Origin: Microbacterium sp. 1.5R
GTDB lineage: Bacteria > Actinomycetota > Actinomycetes > Actinomycetales > Microbacteriaceae
NCBI RefSeq assembly: GCF_001889265.1
Contig: NZ_CP018151.1
Coordinates: 3,286,001-3,350,000, forward strand
DNA: 64,000 nt
Direction of reading: 5' to 3'
The translations under genes and the position numbers were made by a program. The notes beneath the pieces were generated by a model. That model was given only the letters and a program-made list of their open reading frames with translations. It made no database searches and was not told the DNA's origin. This document shows positions 52,731 to 61,263 of the stretch, in pieces (within the stretch, counting starts at the first letter, position 1; each line of letters begins with the position of its first letter).

Positions 52731-55295
52731 TCAGCGAGAGCGGAGAGTCTCGGTCCACTGCGAGGTCGCGCCGTCGGCGATGCGCCATCCGGGCTCGGGG
52801 ACGGCGACGACGGTCACCTCTCCCGTCACCTTCACCTTGCCGCCCCGCGCCTCGACCTTCTCGCCGTTGACGTAGTAGCTGATGCCTGTCACGTTCTTCG
52901 GCACCTTCACCTCGTCGCGGGAGGTGCCCGGCTTGTCGGTGAAGGTCGGAGCCTTCGGAGTCGTCGGCGCGGTCAGCACCGGCACCTGCGACCAGTCGAT
53001 GTCGCTCGCCAGGTAGTACGAGGTGTACGCGGGCTGGTTGTAGGTGGTCTGCTGACGCGCGGTCTCGGCCCGGTACTGCACGTCGTGCATCAGGGTCGTG
53101 AGCTTGTGCGCCGTCGGCTCGGTCGTCGTGAAGAACCGCAGCGCGCTCGAGTCCGCGGTGCGCACGAGCAGCTCCTCACGCCAGTCCCCCAGCACATCGG
53201 CGACGAGCGACGGGTTGCCTTTCGTGCCGTTGTTCGTGAGCGTTCCGGTCGCGGTGACCAGCGTCCCGCGGGTCCAGTCGTCGATGGTCGGCGTCTGGGC
53301 GCCGCTGCCGTTCACGAGCTGCGTCGTCAGGTCGCCCGCCCAGCGGATCGACATGTTGGTGCCTGGCGTCTCCGGCTGCAGCACCTCGCCGGTCGCGCTC
53401 AGGAGTCCGCTGCCCTCGGTGCCGCCTGGCATGCTCGACCACACCTCGATACCCGGCACGTCGGGACGCACGTCGCCGATCATGGCGCGACCGGTGTCGC
53501 GACCCGAGTACGCCCCGAACAGGGACTCTCCGGTCGCGGCATCACGCATCACCGACCCGTACGGTGCGCTCGTCGCACCCTCGTGGGCCGTCCAGATCTC
53601 GAGGCCGGGGCGGCTGGGGTCGATATCGGTCACGTGCATGGCGTCGCCATGGCCCAGGCGCACGGTCGCCCCGGGATCGGCGCTGCCCTCGGGGAGCACG
53701 TCGAACGAGCTGTACAGCAGGCTGCCGTCGTCGTCGATCGTCGCCGATCCGTAGACGAGCTCCTGCTTTCCGTCGGCATCCACGTCGGCGAAGCTCAGCG
53801 AGTGATCGCCCTGCGTCGTGATCGTGCCGAACTCGGGGTCGATGCCGTCACGGCCGTGCGGGGAGTCGTTGAACGGGTTCGTCATCGGCACGTGGCCGCT
53901 GTCGACGTCCCACCGCTCCGTGAGGCGCTTGCCGTCCCAGTCGAAGGCCGTGACGGTCGTGCGCGTGTAGTACCCGCGAGCGAAGACGGCCGACGGATGC
54001 TGCCCGTCGAGGTATCCGACGCCGGCGAGGAAGCGGTCGACGCGGTTCGCCGGCTCGATGCGCGACATCGCGTAGTCACCCCACAGCAGTCCGTCGTCTC
54101 CTCGCTCGGTCGGATACGGGATGGTCTGCAGCTCCTTGCCGGTCGCGCTGTCGAAGACCGTGAGGTATTCGGGTCCGTCGACGATGAAGCCCTCGAACTC
54201 CCGCAGCAGGTTGCGCGCGCTGCGGCTCGGCGCGTACACGTCGATGAAGGTGGTCGCCAGTTCCTGCGCGGCCTCCGGCGAGAGCGGGTAGTCGTGCGTC
54301 ACGGGCATGCCCCACGCCTCTTCGAGAGTGGCCGGCCACTGGCCCGACACGACCTCCTCGCGGTCACTCCACCCGAGGAACATCTCGACCAGACGCTGCT
54401 CGTAGTCCGCGGCACTCAGGCGGTAGTCGTCGTCGTTCGAGTACCCGGCCTTGCGGTCGTCCTTGGGGAGAGTGATGTACGACTCGCTCGCGACCGAGCC
54501 GTCGTCGGCATACTGCACCGACTTCGTGCCGGGCGCCGTCTTCAGCATGGTCTCGGACCGGCCGTCGCCGTCGAAGTCGTAGACGAGGAACTGCGTGTAG
54601 TGCGCTCCGGCGCGGATGTTCACGCCGAGGTCCAGGCGATTCAGCAGCGTTCCGTCGAGCTCGTAGGTGTCGAGATAGACCGGCCCGGTGTAGCCGCGCT
54701 GCGAGACGTCCTTCGAGTTCGAGGGGTCCCACTTCACGACGTACTCGTACTGCCCGTCGCCGTCGACGTCGCCGACGGAGACATCGTTCGCCGAGTAGGT
54801 GTAGGCCTCGCCCTTCGGCGTCACCCCGTCGGCCGGCTTCTGCAGGGACAGGTCGTGGTGACCGTCGGCCCAGGCGGTGACGGATGCCGACGCGGATGCC
54901 GTCAGCTCGATGCCGCTCACGATGGGGACGACGGAGTACTCCGAGGTGGCGGAGCCGCCGGCATCCGCGTAGTTCGTGCTGTCGGTGACCGTGGCGACCT
55001 TCGCCCCGTCGCGATAGACGGCGAAGTCGGGGCCGGCGAGGCCGGTCTCGGTCGCGCCCGTCGTCTCGGTCGCAAGGAGTCGCCAGCTGAGGAAGACGCC
55101 CTCGGCGGTCGAGACGGCGACGAGTCCGCGGTCGAGCGACTCGAGTTGCGGTGCCGGGGTGCCGTGATCGTGGCGACCCGCGGCCGGGGCTGCGGGTGAC
55201 GCCGCTGCCGCGCTCTGCGCACCACCCGCGACGAGGCAGCCGGCGGCGGCCACCGCCACGACGGCGCGGAATGATCGGTGTCGGATGTTCATCAT
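52731..55295 (-). CDS. Secreted rhamnogalacturonan lyase, polysaccharide lyase family 11
   Basis: An 854-residue secreted enzyme that cleaves the rhamnose-galacturonate backbone of pectin by beta-elimination. A signal peptide (about 1-31, ends SAAAAS) is followed by a linker and the PL11 beta-propeller. Ca-binding DxDxDG-type loops occur in each blade (DVDGDGQYE, DFDGDGRSE, DVDADGKQE), and the NIRAGAHYTQFLVYDFDGDG block is typical of YesW/YesX. A C-terminal extension (about 770-854) looks like a fibronectin or Ig-like domain. No other pectin gene lies nearby, and the neighbour is an Mn transporter. The ATG at 55295 begins MMNIRHR. Confidence 0.88.
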   Translation of the reverse strand: MMNIRHRSFRAVVAVAAAGCLVAGGAQSAAAASPAAPAAGRHDHGTPAPQLESLDRGLVAVSTAEGVFLSWRLLATETTGATETGLAGPDFAVYRDGAKVATVTDSTNYADAGGSATSEYSVVPIVSGIELTASASASVTAWADGHHDLSLQKPADGVTPKGEAYTYSANDVSVGDVDGDGQYEYVVKWDPSNSKDVSQRGYTGPVYLDTYELDGTLLNRLDLGVNIRAGAHYTQFLVYDFDGDGRSETMLKTAPGTKSVQYADDGSVASESYITLPKDDRKAGYSNDDDYRLSAADYEQRLVEMFLGWSDREEVVSGQWPATLEEAWGMPVTHDYPLSPEAAQELATTFIDVYAPSRSARNLLREFEGFIVDGPEYLTVFDSATGKELQTIPYPTERGDDGLLWGDYAMSRIEPANRVDRFLAGVGYLDGQHPSAVFARGYYTRTTVTAFDWDGKRLTERWDVDSGHVPMTNPFNDSPHGRDGIDPEFGTITTQGDHSLSFADVDADGKQELVYGSATIDDDGSLLYSSFDVLPEGSADPGATVRLGHGDAMHVTDIDPSRPGLEIWTAHEGATSAPYGSVMRDAATGESLFGAYSGRDTGRAMIGDVRPDVPGIEVWSSMPGGTEGSGLLSATGEVLQPETPGTNMSIRWAGDLTTQLVNGSGAQTPTIDDWTRGTLVTATGTLTNNGTKGNPSLVADVLGDWREELLVRTADSSALRFFTTTEPTAHKLTTLMHDVQYRAETARQQTTYNQPAYTSYYLASDIDWSQVPVLTAPTTPKAPTFTDKPGTSRDEVKVPKNVTGISYYVNGEKVEARGGKVKVTGEVTVVAVPEPGWRIADGATSQWTETLRSR

Positions 55296-55437
55296 CGAAA
55301 TCCATCTCTGGGCCTGCAGCCCGCTCGGATAGCGTTTTCCCGTGCCCGGTCGAAGCTACCGCCGCGCTCCTCTCGCGTCAAGGAATCGGGCCCGATTGAC
55401 ACGATTCACAGCGTCCGCGGCGCCCTCGCCAGGCGAT

Positions 55438-55443
55438 TAGGCT
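55438..55443 (+). promoter_or_regulatory. -10 hexamer TAGGCT of small membrane gene
   Basis: TAGGCT ends 6 nt before the ATG at 55450. Confidence 0.5.
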
Positions 55444-55449
55444 CGAAGG

Positions 55450-55752
55450 ATGTCTGCCGAACCCGCGCGCCGCACCGTCCGCATCCTCACGTGGACCGGC
55501 ATCGCGACCGGCGTGATCGGAGGCCTCCTCGTCGCCTTCCCGACCGTGCTTCCGTTCGGCGGCCCGTGGGTGCAGCTGGCGCTGGGCATCGCGACGCTGG
55601 TACTGGCCTTCCGCGCCCGCAAGATCGGCATCGCCGAGATCGAGGGGTTCGACGGACGCCTCTCGCTCTTCGCCGCTCTGCTGGGCTTCCTCATCGTGTT
55701 CTTCGCCGGCCAGGTCGCCTTCGGCATCCTCGTCGACGTCGCGAACCCCTGA
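55450..55752 (+). CDS. Small three-helix membrane protein, hypothetical
   Basis: A 100-residue protein with three predicted membrane helices (about 10-33, 37-53 and 70-93) separated by short charged loops, the longest being RARKIGIAEIEGFDGR. No recognised family signature. It stops 14 nt before the mntR start, so the two are closely spaced, but each has its own TAGGCT box, which argues for separate promoters. Function unknown. Confidence 0.65.
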   Translation: MSAEPARRTVRILTWTGIATGVIGGLLVAFPTVLPFGGPWVQLALGIATLVLAFRARKIGIAEIEGFDGRLSLFAALLGFLIVFFAGQVAFGILVDVANP

Positions 55753-55754
55753 TC

Positions 55755-55760
55755 TAGGCT
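55755..55760 (+). promoter_or_regulatory. -10 hexamer TAGGCT of mntR
   Basis: TAGGCT ends 6 nt before the GTG at 55767, and is the best support for this GTG as the mntR start. Confidence 0.5.
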
Positions 55761-55766
55761 GGACGA

Positions 55767-56399
55767 GTGGCATCCCCCGCAGCAGACGACTACCTGAAGA
55801 CCGTCTACGCGCACACCGAGTGGCAGGACGCGCCGATCACCCCGTCGGTGCTCGCGGCGAAGCTCGGCATCGCTCCGTCCTCGGTGACCGAGATGGTCAA
55901 GAAGCTCGCCGCCGCGGGCCTCGTCTCGCACGTGCCCTACGGCGCCGTTCGGCTGACCGATGCCGGCACGCAGCGCGCCCTGGCCATGGTGCGACGCCAC
56001 CGCCTGATCGAGACCTGGCTGGTGCAGGAGTTCGGCTACGGCTGGGACGAGGTGCACGACGAGGCCGAAGTGCTCGAGCACACGATCAGCGACCGCCTTC
56101 TCGAGGGGATCGACGCACGCCTCGGCCGGCCACGATTCGACCCGCACGGCGACGCGATCCCGGATGCCGCGGGCGTCGTCGAACGCGAGCCCTTCATCCT
56201 TCTCGCCGACGCGCCGGTGGGTCACGTCGGCCGCGTGCTGCGCGTCGACGACCGCGACCCCGAGCTGCTGCGCGCCCTCGAGGCGGCTGGCGTCGCCGTC
56301 GCGGCGAGCATCACGACCACGGACCAGGGCATCGAGCTCGACGGCGTCGAGACGACGCTTCCTGACGGCGCCGCAGAGGTGGTCTGGCTCAGCGCCTGA
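55767..56399 (+). CDS. mntR: DtxR/MntR family metal-dependent transcriptional regulator
   Basis: A 210-residue DtxR-family repressor. The winged HTH spans about 1-65 (LAAKLGIAPSSVTEMVKKL). The dimer/metal domain follows (about 66-140), with the ligand-bearing segment WDEVHDEAEVLEHTISDRL that holds the Glu/His ligands. A C-terminal SH3-like domain (about 155-205) is diverged. It most likely binds Mn2+ and represses mntH. Mn versus Fe specificity is inferred from the pairing with mntH and terC in this window, not from residues. The GTG start follows a TAGGCT box by 6 nt. Confidence 0.85.
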   Translation: MASPAADDYLKTVYAHTEWQDAPITPSVLAAKLGIAPSSVTEMVKKLAAAGLVSHVPYGAVRLTDAGTQRALAMVRRHRLIETWLVQEFGYGWDEVHDEAEVLEHTISDRLLEGIDARLGRPRFDPHGDAIPDAAGVVEREPFILLADAPVGHVGRVLRVDDRDPELLRALEAAGVAVAASITTTDQGIELDGVETTLPDGAAEVVWLSA

Positions 56400-56442
56400 C
56401 AGCCTCGCCACAACCTGACACCTGCCCGTAATCGCCGCCCCA

Positions 56443-56448
56443 TAAGCT
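56443..56448 (+). promoter_or_regulatory. -10 hexamer TAAGCT of HAD-IIA gene
   Basis: TAAGCT ends 6 nt before the ATG at 56455 and directly before the alternative GTG at 56449. The 6-nt spacing favours the ATG. Confidence 0.45.
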
Positions 56449-56454
56449 GTGCTC

Positions 56455-57264
56455 ATGGCACACCGCGACAACATCGAATGCTGGCTGACCGACATGGACG
56501 GCGTGCTCGTGCATGAGAACGACGCCATTCCCGGCGCGTCCGAGCTGCTCGCCGGGTGGGAGCAGAACGACATCCCGTACCTCGTGCTGACGAACAACTC
56601 GATCTTCACGGCACGAGACCTGTCGGCCCGCCTCCGCGCCAGCGGACTCGTCGTGCCCGAGGAGCGGATCTGGACCTCGGCGCTGGCCACCGCGGACTTC
56701 CTCGCGCAGCAGCTGCCGGGCGGTTCAGCTTTCGTGATCGGCGAGGCGGGCATCCTCACGGCCCTGCACGAGGCCGGGTTCATCATGACCGAGACGAATC
56801 CCGACTTCGTGGTCGTCGGCGAGACTCGCAACTACTCGTTCGAGGCGATCACCAAGGCGATCCGACTCATCATCAAGGGCGCGCGCTTCATCGTGACGAA
56901 CCCCGATGCGACGGGCCCCTCGGCCGACGGAGTCATGCCGGCGACCGGCGCGATCGCGGCGCTCATCACCAAGGCGACGGGCAAGGAGCCGTATGTCGTC
57001 GGCAAGCCGAATCCGATGATGTTCCGCTCGGCGCTCAACAAGATCGGCGCGCACTCGAAGAAGACCGGCATGATCGGCGACCGGATGGACACCGACATCA
57101 TCGCCGGCATCGAGGCGGGGCTGCACACCGTGCTCGTGATGACCGGCATCAGCGACGAGGCCGAGGTCGAGAAGTATCCGTTCCGGCCCGACGAGATCGT
57201 CGACTCGGTCGCCGACCTGCTGCCCACCGTCACCGAGTCGATTCCGACACTCGACGAGGACTGA
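56455..57264 (+). CDS. HAD-IIA family sugar or nucleotide phosphatase (NagD-like)
   Basis: A 269-residue HAD-superfamily hydrolase of subfamily IIA (NagD/PGP type). Motif I is WLTDMDGVLVHE (nucleophile Asp), motif II LVLTNNS, and motif III/IV VVGKPNPMMF then MIGDRMDTDIIAGIEAGL. The C2 cap lies between motifs II and III. Relatives dephosphorylate nucleotides or sugar phosphates; substrate not defined. I chose the ATG at 56455 over the in-frame GTG two codons upstream. The next gene begins 1 nt after the stop, so they are probably co-transcribed. Confidence 0.9.
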   Translation: MAHRDNIECWLTDMDGVLVHENDAIPGASELLAGWEQNDIPYLVLTNNSIFTARDLSARLRASGLVVPEERIWTSALATADFLAQQLPGGSAFVIGEAGILTALHEAGFIMTETNPDFVVVGETRNYSFEAITKAIRLIIKGARFIVTNPDATGPSADGVMPATGAIAALITKATGKEPYVVGKPNPMMFRSALNKIGAHSKKTGMIGDRMDTDIIAGIEAGLHTVLVMTGISDEAEVEKYPFRPDEIVDSVADLLPTVTESIPTLDED

Positions 57265-57265
57265 C

Positions 57266-57835
57266 GTGGGCGCGCTCGACGAAGGAGAGCGGGTCGTCGC
57301 AGCGGATGCGTCCGCGTGGCGCGCCTGGCTCGAGGAGCATCATGAGCGCATCGCGGGAGTCTGGCTGCTGAGCGTTCGCGGCAACCGGGCCGGAGGTGTC
57401 GGATACGACGATGCCGTGCGTCAGGCTCTGTGCTTCGGATGGATCGACGGTCCGGTGCGCACCTTCGACGACCAGACGGTGGGCCAGTGGTTCTCACCCC
57501 GACGACGCGGCAGCGGATGGGCAGCGACGAACAAGGCGAGACTGATCGACCTCGAGGCCGCCGGACAGCTCGCACCGGCCGGCATCCGCGTGCTCGAGTC
57601 CGCGAAGGCGGACGGGTCGTGGACCTTGCTCGACGGCCCGGAAGCCGGGATCGAGCCGCCCGATCTGACGGAGGCGCTGGATGCCCTGCCCGCCGCGCGG
57701 GCCCACTGGGACGCCTTTCCGAAGTCGGTCAAGAAGTTCGGCCTGACGCACATCGCGATGGCGAAGCGTGCCGAGACGCGGTCCGCTCGGATCGCCAAGA
57801 TCGTGGCGGATGCCGCGGAGGGGAAACGCCCATGA
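57266..57835 (+). CDS. YdeI/OmdA family protein
   Basis: A 189-residue cytosolic protein of the YdeI family (also annotated 'bacteriocin-protection' or OmdA). Signature blocks are EEHHERIAGVWLLSVRG, YDDAVRQALCFGWIDG (about 48-63), QWFSPRRRGSGWAATNKAR and the C-terminal FPKSVKKFGLTHIAMAKRAETRSAR. Function is uncertain; links to bacterial toxin or peptide resistance are reported in other genera. The start is GTG one base after the HAD-IIA stop, and its stop overlaps the next small gene as ATGA. Confidence 0.85.
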   Translation: MGALDEGERVVAADASAWRAWLEEHHERIAGVWLLSVRGNRAGGVGYDDAVRQALCFGWIDGPVRTFDDQTVGQWFSPRRRGSGWAATNKARLIDLEAAGQLAPAGIRVLESAKADGSWTLLDGPEAGIEPPDLTEALDALPAARAHWDAFPKSVKKFGLTHIAMAKRAETRSARIAKIVADAAEGKRP

Positions 57836-57999
57836 ACCAGTCCGACCTGCTGTTCCTGGTGATCTTCCTGACCCTCCTCAGCACGCTGACCGTGTGGGTG
57901 GTGCAGTTCTTCCGCTCACGACGTCGTGGAGGCGGCGGGGGCGATGGGCGCGCCGGCTGGTGGGAAGGCCCCTGGGACGACGACGACCGCAAGCGCTGA
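57832..57999 (+). CDS. Small single-helix membrane protein
   Basis: A 55-residue protein: one membrane helix at about 5-27 (LLFLVIFLTLLSTLTVWVVQF), then a basic and Gly-rich stretch and an acidic WWEGPWDDDD end. The start ATG overlaps the YdeI-gene stop by 4 nt, which argues for real translation. It is too small for an assigned family. Confidence 0.6.
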   Translation: MNQSDLLFLVIFLTLLSTLTVWVVQFFRSRRRGGGGGDGRAGWWEGPWDDDDRKR

Positions 58000-58016
58000 G
58001 CGCCCCGATCCCTCGA

Positions 58017-59174
58017 TCAGCGCAGCGTCAGGCTGCGCACCCTATCCACGGGCTCCGGCATCCGCAGCGGACCCGCACCGGGTGTGATGGTGCCGAGGAT
58101 TCGGGCTTCCCGCGCTCCGGTGCCGCCGGGCGTCACGGCCGCGACGCCATGCAACGTGCACCATCCGATCAGCGCGAACAGGATCGCCTCCTTGCTGTCG
58201 ACCGGGGCGCCGAGCTCGTCGGCGAGCACCACCTCGATGTCGGGGAGCGCCTCACGCAGCCCCTGCATGATGAGCGGGTTGTGGCACCCGCCACCCGAGA
58301 CAGCCAGGAAGCGGATGCCGGCGGTGCGGATGTCGTGTGCGACGGTGCGGACCGTGAGCTCGGTGAGCGTGCGGATCAGGTCGGCCGGCGCGATGCCGGG
58401 TCGCATGCGGTCGACGTGCGCACGCACATAGTCGAGGTGAAAATGCTCCTTGCCCGTGCTCTTGGGCGCGGGCAGGGCGTAGTACGGGTCGGCGAGCAGC
58501 TCGGCGAGCAGCACGTCGTCGACGGTGCCGGTGCGAGCGATCGCGGCATCCGCGTCGTAGCCTCGGTCGTTCAGCCCCTCGGCGACGACCACCGCGTCGA
58601 CCAGTGCATTCGCCGGGCCGATGTCGTAGGCCGACAGACCGTCGGGACCGACCACGGTCACGTTCGCGATGCCGCCGAGGTTCACCGCCGCCGAGACTCC
58701 CGCCCGACCGCGCAGCAGCAGCTCATCGAGGAACGACACGAGCGGTGCACCGTGGCCGCCCGCAGTGATGTCACGGATGCGCACGTCCGACACCACGGGT
58801 GCGCCGACCCGCTCGGCGATCCACGCCGGCTGCCCGATCTGCAGGGTGCCGAGCGCGTGGCCGTCGGCGACCCAGTGGAAGACGGTCTGGCCGTGCGTGC
58901 ACACGGCATCCACTCCCCCGACGACGTCGGATGCCGTGGCGGCGACCTCGGCGAAGGCCTGGCCGATCAGGGTGTCGAGCTCGCAGACCTCGGCGAACGT
59001 CGTGGGCGCCGGAGGCAGCGCCGCGACGAGTCGGGCCCGCAGGTCGGGGGCGTACGGCACGCTGTCTTCGTGCAGCACCGTGCCGCGCAGCGCTCCGTCG
59101 CTCTCTGCGAAGTCCACGACCGTGACGTCGATGCCGTCGTGTGAGGTGCCCGAGAGCAGTCCGAGTACGCGCAT
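58017..59174 (-). CDS. anmK: 1,6-anhydro-N-acetylmuramic acid kinase
   Basis: Recycles cell-wall sugar: it hydrolyses and phosphorylates anhydro-MurNAc to MurNAc-6-phosphate in the cytosol. The 385 residues match the ASKHA-fold kinase family: [17 protein letters not shown] near the start is the phosphate-1 loop with the family's GTS-x-DGID motif (here x is His rather than Met). Also present are [20 protein letters not shown] and the C-terminal [15 protein letters not shown] phosphate-2 loop. The recycled product would need MurQ, not seen here. Its 3' end is 17 nt from the small membrane protein gene on the other strand. Confidence 0.92.
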   Translation of the reverse strand: MRVLGLLSGTSHDGIDVTVVDFAESDGALRGTVLHEDSVPYAPDLRARLVAALPPAPTTFAEVCELDTLIGQAFAEVAATASDVVGGVDAVCTHGQTVFHWVADGHALGTLQIGQPAWIAERVGAPVVSDVRIRDITAGGHGAPLVSFLDELLLRGRAGVSAAVNLGGIANVTVVGPDGLSAYDIGPANALVDAVVVAEGLNDRGYDADAAIARTGTVDDVLLAELLADPYYALPAPKSTGKEHFHLDYVRAHVDRMRPGIAPADLIRTLTELTVRTVAHDIRTAGIRFLAVSGGGCHNPLIMQGLREALPDIEVVLADELGAPVDSKEAILFALIGWCTLHGVAAVTPGGTGAREARILGTITPGAGPLRMPEPVDRVRSLTLR

Positions 59175-59375
59175 GCGTGTTCCTTCCGTCGCCTGCTACG
59201 AGCGTAGGCCGGTTTTGTTAGGGGGGCGAACGGAAAGCATCGATCTTTTCTGCACGATCATCTTCTGGACCGCGTTCTCCCCCGTGCCCGAAGGATGACC
59301 CGCACCGCCGACGGCCCCGGTCGTCGCCCGCGTAGCATTCTGCGAGACCCCACCCGCCACCCCCAGAATGGGAGC

Positions 59376-59759
59376 ATGTTCGTGTCCGCCGAGATCATCA
59401 CGATCGTCATCAGCGCCGTCGGCCTCCTGCTGGCTCTGGGCGGCACCATGTTCGCGGGCTTCGCCTGGTGCATCCGCCGATCCGACTCCCTCCGCACCGA
59501 TCTCGTCGGCGTCGAGACGTCGCTCGGTACGCGTATCGACGGAGTGGAACAGAGGCTCACGGCACGCATCGACGGCGTCGAAGAGAAACTCACCGCACGC
59601 ATCGACGGCGTCGAACAGAGGCTCACGGCACGCATCGACGGAGTCGAAGAGAAACTCACCGCACGCATCGACGGAGTCGCCGCCGACGTCACCGAACTCA
59701 AGGTCGCGGTGGCCCGACTCGAAGGGCCGCAGCGTCACCTGATCGTCGCGGGGCGCTGA
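59376..59759 (+). CDS. Small membrane-anchored coiled-coil protein with 11-residue repeats
   Basis: A 127-residue paralogue of the protein at 37703. One membrane segment (about 8-30, IITIVISAVGLLLALGGTMF) is followed by 4.5 exact or near-exact copies of RIDGVEQRLTA / RIDGVEEKLTA alternating (about 53-101), then VTELKVAVARLEGPQ. The predicted product is a single long helix. The frame is open to 59295, but I prefer the ATG at 59376, which starts at the membrane segment and has GGGAG 1 nt upstream. No neighbour suggests a function. Confidence 0.7.
   Translation: MFVSAEIITIVISAVGLLLALGGTMFAGFAWCIRRSDSLRTDLVGVETSLGTRIDGVEQRLTARIDGVEEKLTARIDGVEQRLTARIDGVEEKLTARIDGVAADVTELKVAVARLEGPQRHLIVAGR
59532..59678. 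repeat. 4.5 tandem 33-bp repeats
   Basis: Units of 33 bp (59532, 59565, 59598, 59631 and a partial from 59664) encode RIDGVEQRLTA or RIDGVEEKLTA in strict alternation, so a 66-bp higher-order unit repeats twice. Bases are nearly identical between equivalent units, which indicates recent duplication. Confidence 0.85.
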
Positions 59760-59778
59760 TTCCCCGGTGACCGGCAGG

Positions 59779-60681
59779 TCAGCGTAGGACGAGCGCCGCG
59801 GCGCCGATGAGCGGCCCCTCGTCGCCGAGTCCCGAGCGCACGACCCGGGTACGCCGCGAGTACTCGTGCGCGGCACTGGCCGTGAGCGCCTGCTGCACGA
59901 GGTCGATGTAGTCGGCGGACACGCGAGAGAACCCGCCGCCGATCGCGACCATGTCGAGGTCGACGAGGGTCGCGGCATCCGCGAGCGCTTCTCCGACCGC
60001 CTTCGCCGACCGCTCGATCGCGGCACGGGCGATGGTGTCGCCCGCGGCGGCATCCCGAGCCAGGTCCTCGCCGGTGGCTCCGGTCCAGCCCTGTTGCTGA
60101 GCCCAGGCGGCGCTCGCGGGCCCCGAGGCGATCTCCTCGAGGGTGAGCCCGCCTTCGCGACGCACCTGTCCGAGATGCCCGGCATTGCCGGTGGCTCCGG
60201 GAATGTACGCGCCGTTGACGACGAACCCTCCGCCGACGCCGGTCGAGACGACGATCGACAGCGAGGCACCGGCATCCTGCGTGGCGCCGAGCCAGGATTC
60301 CGCCAGGGCGAGCGCGCCACCGTCATGGCCGAGGACGGTCGGAACCTCGCGGCCGAGCGCAGCGGATGCCGCCGAGCGCACCGACTCCGCAAGACCGAAG
60401 CCCCGCGCGAGCGGCATGTTCACCGGCATGATCGCTCCGGCGGCACGGTCGATGGGTCCGGCGCTTCCGGCACCGGCGCCCACGAGGTCGGCATCCGCCG
60501 GCACAGCGGCCACAGCGTGGGTCACGATCGAGATCACCGCGTCGTTCAGCGACTCGAGCGTCGCCTGGCGCCCGGTCGCCTGTCGCGAGCGGCTGCCGCC
60601 GACGAGCACACCGTGCTCGTCCACGAGCGCGGCCTCCATCTTCGTGCCGCCGACGTCGACGGCCAGCGCGTAGCGGGTCAC
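59779..60681 (-). CDS. ROK family sugar kinase
   Basis: A 300-residue cytosolic ROK (repressor/ORF/kinase) family kinase. The ATP-binding DVGGTKMEAALVDEHG opens the protein, VSTGVGGGFVVNG is the phosphate-2 motif, and GNAGHLGQV carries the ROK His. The usual CXCGXXGCXE zinc motif is not present. It has no HTH domain, so it is a kinase and not a regulator; glucose or N-acetylmannosamine-type sugars are likely substrates. The frame is open to 62325, but the GTG at 60681 overlaps the pyrE stop (GTGA) and starts the conserved region. Co-transcription with pyrE is likely. Confidence 0.85.
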   Translation of the reverse strand: MTRYALAVDVGGTKMEAALVDEHGVLVGGSRSRQATGRQATLESLNDAVISIVTHAVAAVPADADLVGAGAGSAGPIDRAAGAIMPVNMPLARGFGLAESVRSAASAALGREVPTVLGHDGGALALAESWLGATQDAGASLSIVVSTGVGGGFVVNGAYIPGATGNAGHLGQVRREGGLTLEEIASGPASAAWAQQQGWTGATGEDLARDAAAGDTIARAAIERSAKAVGEALADAATLVDLDMVAIGGGFSRVSADYIDLVQQALTASAAHEYSRRTRVVRSGLGDEGPLIGAAALVLR

Positions 60682-61238
60682 TGGGGGTCGAGTCCGAGGT
60701 CGTCGAGGTCGAAGGCGGCACGCCATTCGAGGCCCTCGGCTTCGATCGCGGCCTGGGCGCCCGTCTTGCGGTCGACGATCACGGCGACGGCGACGATCTC
60801 GGCCCCTTCCTTGCGCAGCGCCTCGACGGCCTTGAGCGCGGACTGCCCGGTGGTCGAGGTGTCTTCGAGCACGACGACGCGCTTGCCGGCGACGTCTGCA
60901 CCCTCGATCTGGCGACCGCGGCCGTGGTCCTTCGGCTCCTTGCGCACGACGAACGCGTCGAGCGGCTTGTCGGCGGCGACCGAGGCGTGCAGCACCGCGT
61001 TCGCGATGGGGTCGGCGCCGAGGGTCAGGCCGCCGACCGCCACGACGTCGAGGTCGCCGATGAGGTCGAGCATGATGCGACCGATCGCCGGTGCCGCGCG
61101 GTGGTCGAGGGTGAGCTTGCGCATGTCGACGTAGTACGTCGCCTTCTTGCCGCTCGAGAGCGTGAAGTCTCCGTGGAACACCGCCTCGTCCTTGATCAGG
61201 TCGAGAAGGGTCTGGCGGTCTGCGTCGAGTGCGGTCAC
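60678..61238 (-). CDS. pyrE: Orotate phosphoribosyltransferase
   Basis: Converts orotate and PRPP to orotidine 5'-monophosphate in pyrimidine synthesis. The 186 residues have the KKATYYVDMRKLTLD block and the PRPP-binding loop VVLEDTSTTGQSALKAVEAL (about 115-134), with the flexible RKEPKDHGRG loop before it. A TTG at 61259 would add seven residues. I prefer the GTG at 61238 because a TACACT hexamer ends 7 nt before it. It overlaps the ROK kinase gene downstream by 4 nt and is separate from other pyr genes. Confidence 0.93.
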   Translation of the reverse strand: MTALDADRQTLLDLIKDEAVFHGDFTLSSGKKATYYVDMRKLTLDHRAAPAIGRIMLDLIGDLDVVAVGGLTLGADPIANAVLHASVAADKPLDAFVVRKEPKDHGRGRQIEGADVAGKRVVVLEDTSTTGQSALKAVEALRKEGAEIVAVAVIVDRKTGAQAAIEAEGLEWRAAFDLDDLGLDPQ

Positions 61239-61263
61239 GGCATCCAGTGTAGGAGGCAAGGCC

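Noticed and set aside
52662..55199. An 845-codon open frame on plus
   Set aside because: It is antisense to the PL11 lyase, which has a signal peptide and intact DxDxDG loops on the minus strand.
59532..59678. 33-bp repeats considered as a CRISPR array
   Set aside because: The units are contiguous with no spacers and encode an 11-residue protein repeat.
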